Source: Actinomycetes bacterium (lineage in GTDB: Bacteria > Actinomycetota > Actinomycetes > Mycobacteriales > Mycobacteriaceae). From it: a stretch of 45,991 nucleotides of DNA. Made by a program: the position numbers and the translations under genes. Location: contig JAHZJB010000079.1 of the NCBI GenBank assembly GCA_022601135.1, positions 1-45,991 of the forward strand. Direction: 5' to 3'. A model generated the notes under the pieces. It was not told where the DNA came from and did not search any database. It saw only the letters and a list, made by a program, of their open reading frames with translations. This document shows, piece by piece, positions 33,492 through 42,695 of the stretch (the stretch's first letter is position 1; each line of letters starts with the position of its first letter).

Positions 33492-34478
33492 TCAGTGACC
33501 GAGTGCGTCGATGATCTCGGTTAACGAATCCACGGCGATCGGACCCGGTTGGTAGAGACAAACCCGATCGGAAACACCGTCCACCCGATCGCGGATATGC
33601 GCGGCGACCTCGGCCGGAGTGCCGCATGCCGCGATGGTGTGCAGCACGTCGTCCCCGATCAGCCCCGCCATGTCCGCCCAGCGGCCCTGCTTGGACATCA
33701 CGTTGAGCTCGGACTGCAGATCACCCCAGCCGTGCGCATCGAGCACCGGCCGGTAGGCGGGAGTGGAACCGTAGAACGCCAGCAAACGCCGCGCAGACGC
33801 GTGGTCGGGATCCTGATCGGCGACCGAGACGATGATCTCGGGCACTACGGCGAACCCGTCGCGGCTGCGGCCGGCAGCCGCGAGTCCGGCATCCACGTTG
33901 GGCATCGTCACCTCGCGGAGGAATCGCTTCGAGCCGAATGGCATCACCAGCAACCCGTCGGCAACCTCAGCCGTCATCCGGGTCAACCGCGGCCCCAGCG
34001 CACCGAGGTAAATCGGCGGCGGGGTGAACTCGGCCCTAGGGGTGAACGTCGGTGTCATCAGCGTGTGCCGGTAGAACTCCCCCTGGAAGTTCAGCCGCTC
34101 GCCCGTCGTCCAGGTGGCGAAGATCGCCCGCAGCGCTCCGACCAGCTCACGCATCCGGGCAACCGGTTTGTCGAAATTGGCACCGTACCGTTTCTCGATC
34201 TGGGTACGAATCTGAGTGCCCAGCCCCAGCGTAAACCGGCCACCGCTGAGCAGTTGGTGGTCGACGGCCTGGTGCGCGAGCTGAACCGGATTGCGTGGAA
34301 ACGCAATCGCGACGTTGGTCATCAGATCCAACCCGCCGATCGTGGAAGCCAGCGTGAGCGGGGTGAACACGTCGTGCGGGCCTTCGAAAGTGAACACGCC
34401 GCTGGCTCCGGCCTCTCGCAGCGCCCGCGCCCGCTCGATCGCATCGAGAGGCCCGAAGAGTGCCGTCATCACCTGCAC
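33492..34478 (-). CDS. Luciferase-like (LLM class) F420-dependent oxidoreductase
   Basis: The product (about 328 aa) is a bacterial-luciferase-fold protein: SGVFTFEGPHDVF, the TNVAIAFPRNPVQLAHQA strand, SGGRFTLGLGTQIR, and PPIYLGALGPRLTRMTAEVADG. Mycobacterial members of this type usually use F420. The start is uncertain: GTG 34478 or ATG 34469; neither has a clear Shine-Dalgarno. A TAGGCT -10-like box about 8 bases before 34478 would fit a leaderless GTG start. The longer frame back to 34562 overlaps the divergent amine-oxidase promoter. It probably heads an operon with the EthA-like gene. Confidence 0.82.
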   Translation of the reverse strand: MQVMTALFGPLDAIERARALREAGASGVFTFEGPHDVFTPLTLASTIGGLDLMTNVAIAFPRNPVQLAHQAVDHQLLSGGRFTLGLGTQIRTQIEKRYGANFDKPVARMRELVGALRAIFATWTTGERLNFQGEFYRHTLMTPTFTPRAEFTPPPIYLGALGPRLTRMTAEVADGLLVMPFGSKRFLREVTMPNVDAGLAAAGRSRDGFAVVPEIIVSVADQDPDHASARRLLAFYGSTPAYRPVLDAHGWGDLQSELNVMSKQGRWADMAGLIGDDVLHTIAACGTPAEVAAHIRDRVDGVSDRVCLYQPGPIAVDSLTEIIDALGH

Positions 34479-34565
34479 AACGTTTAAGCCTAATGTGGGT
34501 GGGGGCGCGCGACGAAGCCACAGGTCCGCGTGAGCGCCGAGATCGCGAGCAGAGGAGAGCAAGCC

Positions 34566-35909
34566 ATGCCCGACGTCGTTGTCGTGGGAGCGGGATTCGC
34601 CGGACTGTCGGCGGCGCGCGAATTGGTCCGGCTCGGGAGCGACGTCGTCGTCCTCGAAGGCCGCGACCGGGTCGGTGGCCGGTCGTACGCGGGAACCCTG
34701 GCCGGAGTTCCGGTCGATCTCGGCGCGACGTTCGTCGGGCCAACGCAGGACGCCGTGCTAGCGCTGGCCGCTGACGTGGGATGCGAATCGGTGCCGACCT
34801 ATGGCCGTGGCAAGAATTTGATCCGCTGGCGGGGCCGGGTGCGCTCATACCGCAGCACCATCCCGCGGCTGTCGATCCTCGAGCTGCTGGACGTGTCGCG
34901 AATCCAGTGGCGGTTCGATCGTGTCAGCCGGAAAGTTTCGGTCGCCGAGCCGTGGACCTCGCCGGTCGCCGCCGATCTGGACAGCATCTCTCTGGACAAG
35001 TGGCTGCGGTCGCTGCATGCGAGCGCCTCCACCCGCGACCTGATGGCGATCATGGCGCGGGTGACGTGGGGATGCGAACCCGACGCCGTGTCAATGCTGC
35101 ACGCTGTGCGCTACGTCAAAGCGGCGGGCGGCCTGGGCCGCATGCTCGATACCGAGGGCGGCGCCCAGCAGGACCGCTTTCTCGCCGGAACCCAGCAGAT
35201 TGCGTTGCGCATGGCCGACGAACTGGGTGACCGGGTGGTACTGGACACGGTGGTGACACGCATCCAGCGCCACCAAGACGGCGCCGTCACCGTCGCCGCG
35301 GGCAACCGCGAGTTCACTGCACGCGCGGTCGTCGTCGCCATCCCACCCGCACACCGCGCCGACATTCAGTTCGATCCCCCGTTGCCCCCCGGGCACCAGG
35401 AGCTGACGCGGTACTGGCCCCAGGGACACCTCAGCAAGGCCTACGCGGCTTATGACAGGCCATTCTGGCGGGACAAAGGCTGTTCGGGTGAGGCGCTGTC
35501 CGACGAGGGTCCGGTGTTCATCACCTTCGATGCCAGCCCCAGCGATACCGGCCCCGGCATCCTGCTCGGGTTCACCGATGCGCGCATGTTCGATCCGCTA
35601 CCGAGTCCGCAGCGGCGCGAAGTCGCGCTGTCCGGTTTCGCCGCTCTGTTCGGCGACGAAGCGTCGCAGCCGATCGACTATATCGACCATTGTTGGGGCA
35701 CAGAAGAATTCGCTCCCGGCGGGCCGACAGCAGCGGTACCGCCCGGTTCCTGGACGGCGTACGGACGCTGGCTACGCTCCCCGGTGGGGGCGATTTTCTG
35801 GGCGGGCACCGAGACCGCCGACGCATGGACGGGCTTCCTGGACGGGGCGGTGCGCTCAGGGATCCGGGCGGCCAGCGAAGCGCATCAGGAGCTGATGCGA
35901 TCTTCCTGA
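34566..35909 (+). CDS. aofH: Flavin monoamine oxidase-like protein (AofH/Rv3170-like)
   Basis: The product (447 aa) is an FAD-dependent amine oxidase. The N-terminal dinucleotide motif [20 protein letters not shown] is followed by [11 protein letters not shown], the [12 protein letters not shown] segment, and the C-terminal FAD-contact [22 protein letters not shown]. The Cys that holds FAD covalently in mammalian MAO is absent near its expected position, so the cofactor is probably non-covalent. ATG 34566 follows AGAGGAGAG by about 6 bases; an upstream in-frame GTG at 34530 is less likely. Its 3' end overlaps the convergent hydrolase by 25 bases. Context matches Rv3170-Rv3171c of M. tuberculosis. 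Confidence 0.88.
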   Translation: MPDVVVVGAGFAGLSAARELVRLGSDVVVLEGRDRVGGRSYAGTLAGVPVDLGATFVGPTQDAVLALAADVGCESVPTYGRGKNLIRWRGRVRSYRSTIPRLSILELLDVSRIQWRFDRVSRKVSVAEPWTSPVAADLDSISLDKWLRSLHASASTRDLMAIMARVTWGCEPDAVSMLHAVRYVKAAGGLGRMLDTEGGAQQDRFLAGTQQIALRMADELGDRVVLDTVVTRIQRHQDGAVTVAAGNREFTARAVVVAIPPAHRADIQFDPPLPPGHQELTRYWPQGHLSKAYAAYDRPFWRDKGCSGEALSDEGPVFITFDASPSDTGPGILLGFTDARMFDPLPSPQRREVALSGFAALFGDEASQPIDYIDHCWGTEEFAPGGPTAAVPPGSWTAYGRWLRSPVGAIFWAGTETADAWTGFLDGAVRSGIRAASEAHQELMRSS

Positions 35910-36880
35910 CTGCCGCCGGGCGTTTCGGCGGCCCCGGTACGCACGCTGTCGATCAACCATCGCAGCTGTTCGTTCACGTCGTCGGGCCGCTCGAGGATCG
36001 CGCAGTGCCCACCGGTGAGCGCGACGAATCGTGCGAGATTCGGTGCGGCCGCCGCGATGCGGCGCGCCGAGGCCATCGGCAGCAGACGGTCCTTCTGGCT
36101 GCCGATGACCAGTGCCGGCACACTCAAGTTCTGCAAGCCGATGTGCTGCGGGCCGAGGTTGTCGACGAGGACTCGGATCCATCCACCACGCCCGACCGAC
36201 GGGGTGCCGTTGAACAACTCGAAGAGGAACGCCGCGATCGCGGGGTCGGCATCGCGTCCCAGGGCGAGGGACGACACAAAGCGGTGCGTCAGAATGTCGG
36301 CTGCCCGCACCGGCGGCGCCCCACCGAAAATCCTCAGCAGAGACCCCGCCGCCTGCACCCGCGCACCTGCCACCTGGGGCGGCACGGGTAGCAGCTTGAT
36401 GTTGTGCAGCAGGTCGCCCGTCGTGGTGTTGATCAGCGCGACCGCGTCGGCACGCTGCGCTACGCGGTGTGGATACCGTTCCGACCAGGAGCTGATCGCT
36501 ATGCCGCCCATGGAATGTCCCGCGATGACGGCCCGCTCACCCGGTTTCAGCGTCGCGTCCAGAACGGCGTCCAGGTCGGCGGCCAAGAAGTCCAGGCTGT
36601 AGTCGATTCGGCGCGGTGGCACCGAACTGCGGCCATGACCACGGTGGTCGTAGGCAATCACCCGGTAGTGCTGGGAGAGGTCGGCAATCTGGTAGGCCCA
36701 CACACGAAGCGCGCAGGTGATGCCGTGCGCAAGCACGATCGGGTACCCGTCCGGCCGGCCGAAGACTTCGGCGTGCAGCCGCACGCCGTCCTTGGACCGC
36801 ACCTCGACCACCCGGCCCTGCGGCAAGTTCTGAGCGGGGGCAAATGTGCCCCGAAGTCGAGTACTGCCACCTCGTGCCAT
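35885..36880 (-). CDS. Alpha/beta hydrolase (Hpx/Rv3171c-like)
   Basis: The product (331 aa) has an alpha/beta-hydrolase fold with an oxyanion loop AHGITCAL (about 52-59), YDHRGHGRS, the nucleophile elbow GHSMGG, and the catalytic His in TGGHCAI with an acidic residue in IGSQKDRL. Family members are often named non-haem haloperoxidases, though the physiological reaction is usually esterase-type. ATG 36880 has AGGGAG six bases upstream. It is convergent with the amine oxidase (25-base overlap of coding ends) and divergent from fadB4. Confidence 0.87.
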   Translation of the reverse strand: MARGGSTRLRGTFAPAQNLPQGRVVEVRSKDGVRLHAEVFGRPDGYPIVLAHGITCALRVWAYQIADLSQHYRVIAYDHRGHGRSSVPPRRIDYSLDFLAADLDAVLDATLKPGERAVIAGHSMGGIAISSWSERYPHRVAQRADAVALINTTTGDLLHNIKLLPVPPQVAGARVQAAGSLLRIFGGAPPVRAADILTHRFVSSLALGRDADPAIAAFLFELFNGTPSVGRGGWIRVLVDNLGPQHIGLQNLSVPALVIGSQKDRLLPMASARRIAAAAPNLARFVALTGGHCAILERPDDVNEQLRWLIDSVRTGAAETPGGSQEDRISS

Positions 36881-37008
36881 CCGCGCTCCCTGTTGCGATC
36901 GCTCGGTGCGGCGACGTTGCCGCGTGCTGACTGTACCGCTGCGTACCGCCGGCGGGGGCCGACTACGGTGCAGTGATATCCATTTGCGACAACATCAGGG
37001 AGGCCGTG

Positions 37009-37983
37009 ATGCGCGCGATACAGATAGCCGAACTCGAGGGACCGCAGGCAGCGAAGGTCGTCGAGATCGATGAACCCGCCGGCAGCGCTGACCTTGTCAT
37101 CGTCGACGTTCACGCCGCGGGGGTGGCGTTTCCGGACGCGCTGCAGTCCCGCGGGCTCTACCAGTACAAGCCGGCCATGCCGTACACGCCGGGTGCGGAG
37201 ATCGCCGGGGTGGTTCGCCGTGCGCCCGACGACGCGCACGTTCGGCCCGGCGACCGGGTAGCCGGGCTGACAATGCTGTGCGGTGCGATGGCCGAGGTTG
37301 TTGCCCTGCCCCCGGCACAACTCGTCAGGCTGCCGGATTCGGTGTCTTTCGAGGCGGGGGCCGGGCTGCTGTTCAACGATCTGACCGTGCACTTCGCCCT
37401 GCGCAACCGCGGCAGGCTGAGCGACGGCGAGACGATTCTCGTCCACGGTGCCGCCGGTGGTATCGGAACCTCCACGTTGCGGCTGGCACCCGCCTTCGGT
37501 GCGTCCCGGGTGATCGCCGTGGTCAGCAGCGAAGACAAGATCGAGGTAGCCCGGTCGGCAGGGGCGACCGAGGTGGTGCTGGCCGACGGGTTCAAGGACG
37601 CGGTCAAGGACCTGACCGGCGGCCGCGGGGTGGACATCGTCGTCGACCCGGTTGGTGGCGATAGGTTCACCGATTCGGTGCGTTCGCTGGCCCCCGCCGG
37701 CCGGGTACTCGTCATCGGCTTCACCGGCGGTGAGATTCCCACCATCAAGGTGAATCGGCTACTGCTCAACAACGTCGACGCGGTCGGTGTCGGCTGGGGC
37801 GCCTGGACCCTGAGCCATCCGGGCTATCTGGCCGAGCAGTGGGCCGAGCTGGAACCGCTGCTGGCATCTGGGGCGGTGTCGGCGCCGGAACCGGTGGTGT
37901 ACCCCCTGGAGCGGGCCGCCGACGCGATCGCTTCGCTGGAGGATCGGACCGCCAAGGGAAAAGTGGTCGTCTCGCTGCGATGA
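37009..37983 (+). CDS. fadB4: Quinone-oxidoreductase-like NADPH dehydrogenase (FadB4/Rv3141-like)
   Basis: The product (324 aa) is a zinc-free medium-chain dehydrogenase/reductase. It has a GroES-like N-terminal domain with YTPGAEIAGVV, the nucleotide motif HGAAGGIGTSTLRLA (about 146-160), and DIVVDPVGG. The starting MRAIQIAELEGPQ matches my memory of Rv3141. ATG 37009 has AGGGAGG five bases upstream; upstream GTGs at 37006 and 36973 are less likely. In M. tuberculosis fadB4 lies on the other side of nuo near Rv3143, so it has moved here. Despite the fad name, activity is probably quinone or enone reduction. Confidence 0.87.
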   Translation: MRAIQIAELEGPQAAKVVEIDEPAGSADLVIVDVHAAGVAFPDALQSRGLYQYKPAMPYTPGAEIAGVVRRAPDDAHVRPGDRVAGLTMLCGAMAEVVALPPAQLVRLPDSVSFEAGAGLLFNDLTVHFALRNRGRLSDGETILVHGAAGGIGTSTLRLAPAFGASRVIAVVSSEDKIEVARSAGATEVVLADGFKDAVKDLTGGRGVDIVVDPVGGDRFTDSVRSLAPAGRVLVIGFTGGEIPTIKVNRLLLNNVDAVGVGWGAWTLSHPGYLAEQWAELEPLLASGAVSAPEPVVYPLERAADAIASLEDRTAKGKVVVSLR

Positions 37984-37990
37984 TGGCAGC

Positions 37991-39787
37991 CTAGGAAAGC
38001 GGAAAGAAAAGCGTGACCAGTGCCGGCGCCGCGACCAACACGAAGAGGGTGAGAGGAGCACCCAGCCGGGCGAAGTCCTTGTATCGATACCCACCCATCG
38101 CCCATACCATCGTGTTCGTTTGATAGCCGATGGGCGTAAGAAACGACAGGGTAGCCCCGAAAATCACTATCACCGCGAACGGCAACGCGTTTGCACCCGC
38201 TTGCTCGGCAACCGCAACCGCAATAGGGAACATCAGCGCCGCGGTAGCGATGTTCGAAATCCCCTCAGTGACCAACATCGTGACCGCCAGAACGGCCACC
38301 AGCAAGCCGTAGAGTCCGAGCGGAGCCGCGGCGCTCACCACCAATTTCGCGAACGACTCGGCGAGACCGCTTTGCTCAACCGCCTTTCCGAGCCCGAAAC
38401 TGGTTGCGATTATGAGCAAAACGTTGGCGTCGATGAAGCGCCGCGCGTCCTCCAGTGTCACGATCCTTGCGACGATCAGCCCGAACGCGATGAGCAGCGA
38501 CACCTTCAACAAATCCAAGACCCCGGTACCCGCCAGCAGAATCAATGCACCGGTTGCCAACTCGACGGTTCTCGCGTGCTCGCGCCGAATCGGCCTCTCC
38601 TGGTTGAGCGGAGACACGACGGCAAAGTCGCGGTGCTCACGATATCGCTGGTGGAAGTCGGGCCCCGCCAGGACCAATACGACGTCTCCCGCACGGAGGC
38701 GCACATCACCGAGCTTTCCCTTCAGCTGCTCGCTGGCGCGATGAATCGCAACAACCGCGGAGCCATAGCGTCGACGAAACCCCGACGCTTTCAGACTTGA
38801 TCCGACCAGCGGCGAACCGCCACCAATCACGGCCTCCACGAATTGGCGTTGCGGATTTCGCGCCAAGTCGTCGAAGTGGCGCGCCTCTGCCGAGATAAGA
38901 CCCGACATCCGCTGCAAGTCAAGCACTCTGGCAAGGTTCCCGACAAATACGAGCCGATCCCCGGCCGACAATGGTTCGTCCGGTCCGACCGCGGCAATGA
39001 CCCGGTCCGCGCGTTCGACCTCCACGAGGAACACGCCGTCGAGATTGCGCAGGCCCGCCTCGGCGACGGTGACGCCGACGAGGGCGCTGTTCGCGGCGAT
39101 GGTCATTTCGACGGTGAATTCGCGTTCTGGCCCGGCGAGAGCTAATCCAGGGGTGTCGCGATCCTTGAGCAGGCGCGGCCCGAGAAGCACCATGAGCCCG
39201 ATACCGCCAATGGCAAGCGGGAGCCCGATACCAAAGATCGCGAATATGTTCAGCCGGCCCAATCCGGCCTTATCGATAAGATCGTTGACGAAGAGGTTGA
39301 CTGACGTGCCGATCATCGTCATCGACCCACCGAGGATCACCGCATAACTCAACGGCATCAGGTACCGCGATGGCGATCGACCTGTGCGTCGGCACCACCG
39401 GACGACCCTCGGTGCGAGCATCGCCACCAGCGGAGTGTTCGCGATGAAGGCCGATACTGCAGCCGACGGCGCGCAGACACGCAGCAATTCCCCCCGGGGG
39501 CGACCGCGAGTCGCGCCGCCGAGGAGTCTCGATGTCACACCCTCGAACGCGCCGGTGACGTCGACGGCTCCGGCCAGCACATACAGTGCGGCCACGATCG
39601 CCAGCGATTCGTTAGCGACGCCGGCCAACAGTTGATCCTCATTGATGACACCCAAGACGTAGAGCGCAAGCACGGCGCCGCCCATGACCAAAGTCGGGTT
39701 GAATCGGTCCAAAATGAGCAAGCCAACAGTAATGCCCACCACCCCGAGGGTGATCCAGGCATCTATCGTCACATCTCCCCCCAACAT
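37991..39787 (-). CDS. SLC13/DASS-type permease with RCK_C domains
   Basis: The product (598 aa) is a polytopic membrane protein of the ion-transporter superfamily. Hydrophobic helices span residues 10-200, a soluble middle section (about 210-390) resembles two TrkA-C/RCK_C regulatory domains (RNLDGVFLVEVERADRVIA; GDRLVFVG; GDVVLVLAG), and helices continue to the end (ATSFGLGKAVEQSGLAE; FGATLSFLTPIGYQTN). Related proteins carry sulfate, dicarboxylates or other anions. ATG 39787 lacks a good ribosome binding site, whereas GTG 39772 has GGGGGGAG just before it, so the start may be five codons later. It is convergent with fadB4, with only 7 bases between stops. Confidence 0.85.
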   Translation of the reverse strand: MLGGDVTIDAWITLGVVGITVGLLILDRFNPTLVMGGAVLALYVLGVINEDQLLAGVANESLAIVAALYVLAGAVDVTGAFEGVTSRLLGGATRGRPRGELLRVCAPSAAVSAFIANTPLVAMLAPRVVRWCRRTGRSPSRYLMPLSYAVILGGSMTMIGTSVNLFVNDLIDKAGLGRLNIFAIFGIGLPLAIGGIGLMVLLGPRLLKDRDTPGLALAGPEREFTVEMTIAANSALVGVTVAEAGLRNLDGVFLVEVERADRVIAAVGPDEPLSAGDRLVFVGNLARVLDLQRMSGLISAEARHFDDLARNPQRQFVEAVIGGGSPLVGSSLKASGFRRRYGSAVVAIHRASEQLKGKLGDVRLRAGDVVLVLAGPDFHQRYREHRDFAVVSPLNQERPIRREHARTVELATGALILLAGTGVLDLLKVSLLIAFGLIVARIVTLEDARRFIDANVLLIIATSFGLGKAVEQSGLAESFAKLVVSAAAPLGLYGLLVAVLAVTMLVTEGISNIATAALMFPIAVAVAEQAGANALPFAVIVIFGATLSFLTPIGYQTNTMVWAMGGYRYKDFARLGAPLTLFVLVAAPALVTLFFPLS

Positions 39788-39908
39788 TCGGTCGCGTTGG
39801 CAGCCGCGCGCGATTCAAGATACCTGCAGACCCCTCGCGAGTCCGCGCGCTCTGGACGCTACCCGCCAGGCCGGCGCACCCGTGCAGTGATTGGCTGGCC
39901 TGCGCGAC

Positions 39909-40691
39909 TTAGGTGATCCAGTCCGGCTGCTGGTCGACGTCGACCGCGGAGAAGTCCTTGTGGGCCAGGATGGCCAGGGTGCCGCCATCGACCACGAACT
40001 CCGACCCGGTCGAGAAGCTCGACTCATCGCTGGCCAGGTACACGACCAGGTTGCTGATCTCCTTGGGCTGGGCGATCCGGCCCAGCGCGCTCTGAAACAG
40101 GTCCTCTGGAACCCAGTCGGCCATCGGCGTCTTCACCAGACCCGGATGGATGGAGTTCACCCGAATCCCGAACTGCCCCAACTCCACTGCGGTGGACTTG
40201 GTCAGCCCGCGAACGGCGAACTTCGTCGCGGTATAGCCGTGGCTGGCGACGGTACCGGCCATGCCTTCGATCGAGGAGATGTTGATGATGGACCCGCGAC
40301 CGGCTTTCTTCATCACCGGCACCACACCCTTGATACCCAGGAACACCCCCGTCAGGTTGATATCGAGGATGCGCTGCCATTCGGAGAGCTCGAAATCCTC
40401 TACCGTGCCGATGTTGAGGATGCCCGCGTTGTTGACCAGCACGTCGACCCCACCGAACTCGGTGACGGCGGTGGCCACCGCGGCATCCCAGTCCTCGGGG
40501 CGGGTGACGTCGAGGTGGACGTAGCGGGCATTCTCGCCGAGTTCCTGGACGACCAGTTCGCCTTCAGCGTCGAGGATGTCTCCGCACAGGACTGATGCGC
40601 CGTGGGCGACCATCTCACGCGCGTGCGATGCGCCCATGCCCCGGGCCGCACCACTGATGAGGGCAACCTTGCCCGCTAACCGTCCAGTCAT
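39909..40691 (-). CDS. fabG3: Short-chain dehydrogenase, FabG3/hydroxysteroid-dehydrogenase-like (Rv2002-like)
   Basis: The product (260 aa, the same length as Rv2002) is a classical SDR with cofactor motif GAARGMG (14-20), NNAGILNIG, and catalytic Ser140, Tyr153 and Lys157 (YTATK). Segments such as GSIINISSIEGMAGTV and HPGLVKTPMADWVPEDLF match my memory of M. tuberculosis FabG3, a 20-beta-hydroxysteroid dehydrogenase, almost residue for residue. ATG 40691 has AGGAG six bases upstream. The substrate here is probably a steroid or related ketone; a role in fatty acid synthesis is unlikely in spite of the name. Confidence 0.9.
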   Translation of the reverse strand: MTGRLAGKVALISGAARGMGASHAREMVAHGASVLCGDILDAEGELVVQELGENARYVHLDVTRPEDWDAAVATAVTEFGGVDVLVNNAGILNIGTVEDFELSEWQRILDINLTGVFLGIKGVVPVMKKAGRGSIINISSIEGMAGTVASHGYTATKFAVRGLTKSTAVELGQFGIRVNSIHPGLVKTPMADWVPEDLFQSALGRIAQPKEISNLVVYLASDESSFSTGSEFVVDGGTLAILAHKDFSAVDVDQQPDWIT

Positions 40692-40794
40692 AGCTTCTCC
40701 TGCGCTGAAGGCATGTTCAATTCGTCGTCACCGGATCCAGGTGGCGAGTCGACTCCGGTAGCGGACGGGCCTCGGCGAGCGGTAGCCGGCCCGG

Positions 40795-41148
40795 TCACCA
40801 CAGCACTGCGATCGCGGCCGCCGCGAACGCCAGCACCCCGACCGCGTAGAACAGCCAGCGCGGAACCGCGTTCCCGGTCCGCCGCTGCCGGGCGTTGCCC
40901 ATACCCAGGAGACCCGCCAGGATCACCAGGATCACCAGCTTTACCCCAATCTTGGGGTAGTTCAGTTCAATTCCGGCCGGCCATGGTGCCGCGAGGGCCA
41001 GGCCGGTGAGCAGTGTGACCAGCACGCCGTAGTCCATCACCCGAGTTGTCCGAAGCCGGCGTGCTGCCGCCTCGGCCACCCACGGTCCGAAGATGACGGC
41101 GAAGCCGACGAGGTGCAGCAGGACAACTACCGAACGTAGTATCTCCAT
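40795..41148 (-). CDS. Small four-helix membrane protein
   Basis: The product (117 aa) is a conserved-looking membrane protein of unknown function. Four hydrophobic helices are visible, near residues 5-27, 39-56, 67-83 and 99-117, separated by short Arg-rich loops (AARRLRTTR; ARQRRTG). There is no signal peptide cleavage site and no catalytic motif. ATG 41148 is the only clear start. It lies alone between the SDR gene and the HpnE-like gene, all on the minus strand with about 100-base gaps. Confidence 0.7.
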   Translation of the reverse strand: MEILRSVVVLLHLVGFAVIFGPWVAEAAARRLRTTRVMDYGVLVTLLTGLALAAPWPAGIELNYPKIGVKLVILVILAGLLGMGNARQRRTGNAVPRWLFYAVGVLAFAAAAIAVLW

Positions 41149-41266
41149 GCCGTGAGGCTACCGCAGCCGAAAAAGCGGTGAACAGTGCCGATAACCACGC
41201 CGACGTTCTGAACTGGCAGGAATGGGCTGGCGAATACTCCCCATCCAATAACCGGCGCCGGCGGGG

Positions 41267-42661
41267 TCAATTCTTGGATGGTGCGATCCCGCGTGCGGGA
41301 TCTTCCGCAATCCCCAGAGCTTCGCGCACGTCGACAGCACGCGCCGCACTCTGCGCGGCGCCCTCCATGGTCGTCGGCCAATCATTGTGGGTCCAGTCGC
41401 CGGCAAGCACGAGGTTGGGCACTGACGTGCGATTGCCCGGCCGGATCGTGGACATCCCCACCCGCGAGGAAAACGTCGCCTTTGGCCACGGCACGACGGT
41501 GACGTCAAGTACCTCGGCGTCACGGGCTGCGGGGTAGCTGGCGCGCAGCGCGGCCAGGAGACGTGCGGTGACCCCGGCGTGGTCCAGCGTCATCAGGTCA
41601 TAGGCAGCGCAGGTGGTTAGCGCGTACAGGTGGTTACCGTCTTCGCGCGGTCCGTGCATACGGTCTCGGTCGAAAACCCAGCCGATATCGCTGTCCAGCA
41701 GCGATTCCCACGGTGCCGCGGTGCCGAGCGGCCGGTCGAGCAACACGTAGGCGTTCATGATCGGAACCGGCTCAAGCTTCTTGGCGGCCAGGCGAACATC
41801 CTCCGCATTCGGTACCTCGTCCAGCAGCGAGCGCAGGTTCCAGGAGGGAACAGCGAGTACTACGGCATCGGCTTCGACCTCCGAACCGTCGGAGAGCGTG
41901 ACACCGCAAGCACGGCCTCCCGATACCCGGACCGATACCGCCCGGGTCCGCAACCGTACCTCGACACCGCGGTCGGCCATCACCCTCCGCGCCCCGCTGA
42001 GATACAGCGTCTCCAGGTCCACGGTTGGGTATCCAATGCGTGCCGCGTTACTACCCAACCGGCGCACCCGGCTGGCGCCGGTGCGCAGCAGAGCGGCAAA
42101 AGCGTGCGCGGAAGCGAAGTGCGGCAGCTCATTGAGCAGGCCGATAACCATGGGATTCAACATTATTCGCCGTACCTCGGCGGGGAACCGGAGCCGGTCG
42201 AACCACTGGTCGACGCTGATGTCGTCAAGTGAGCCGTCGAACTCGATCACGTCGCGGACCAGCCGAGCCCAGGCTGGCGTCGCCTTGAGCAAGGTCGGGA
42301 TGCGCAGGCCCTGCACCTGGCCGAAAACCAGGCGCCTGATAGCCGCCAGACGCATGCCGAACGTCTCGACGTGACCGCCCGGGTAACGCATGCCGAACTC
42401 ATCCGGAAACTCCAGAAGATGCTGTGTACCGACCGATTCCAGGTACCGGAAGATGTTCTCGTAGGAGCCCGCCAGCACGTGCTGGCCATTCTCGATCGCA
42501 TCCCCATGGGCCGAAGTCAGTCCGATGGTGCGCCCGCCGAGCGACCCATTAGTTTCCAGAAGTGTGACCGAGTAGCCGAGCTCAGCCAGCCAGACCGTCG
42601 ACGCCAGGCCAGCCAGGCCACCGCCCACCACGATGACGTGCCGTTCCGATGAGTTGGTCAT
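41267..42661 (-). CDS. FAD-dependent oxidoreductase, HpnE-like (hydroxysqualene dehydroxylase type)
   Basis: The product (464 aa) belongs to the phytoene-desaturase/amine-oxidase superfamily. It has the N-terminal VVGGGLAGLASTVWLAELG, ETNGSLGGRTIG, ENGQHVLAGSYENIF and the C-terminal LVLAGDWTHNDWPTTMEGAAQSA. The last motif and the length are characteristic of HpnE-type proteins, which remove a hydroxyl from hydroxysqualene to make squalene. No squalene synthase (HpnC/D) lies in the window, so carotenoid or polyprenyl substrates are alternatives. ATG 42661 was preferred to the longer frame from 42739, which runs into the next gene. The DUF4345 gene lies 34 bases upstream and may be co-transcribed. 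Confidence 0.78.
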   Translation of the reverse strand: MTNSSERHVIVVGGGLAGLASTVWLAELGYSVTLLETNGSLGGRTIGLTSAHGDAIENGQHVLAGSYENIFRYLESVGTQHLLEFPDEFGMRYPGGHVETFGMRLAAIRRLVFGQVQGLRIPTLLKATPAWARLVRDVIEFDGSLDDISVDQWFDRLRFPAEVRRIMLNPMVIGLLNELPHFASAHAFAALLRTGASRVRRLGSNAARIGYPTVDLETLYLSGARRVMADRGVEVRLRTRAVSVRVSGGRACGVTLSDGSEVEADAVVLAVPSWNLRSLLDEVPNAEDVRLAAKKLEPVPIMNAYVLLDRPLGTAAPWESLLDSDIGWVFDRDRMHGPREDGNHLYALTTCAAYDLMTLDHAGVTARLLAALRASYPAARDAEVLDVTVVPWPKATFSSRVGMSTIRPGNRTSVPNLVLAGDWTHNDWPTTMEGAAQSAARAVDVREALGIAEDPARGIAPSKN

Positions 42662-42695
42662 GCCCCGATCGTAGGCGGCTCGTGGTTGCCGCCTC

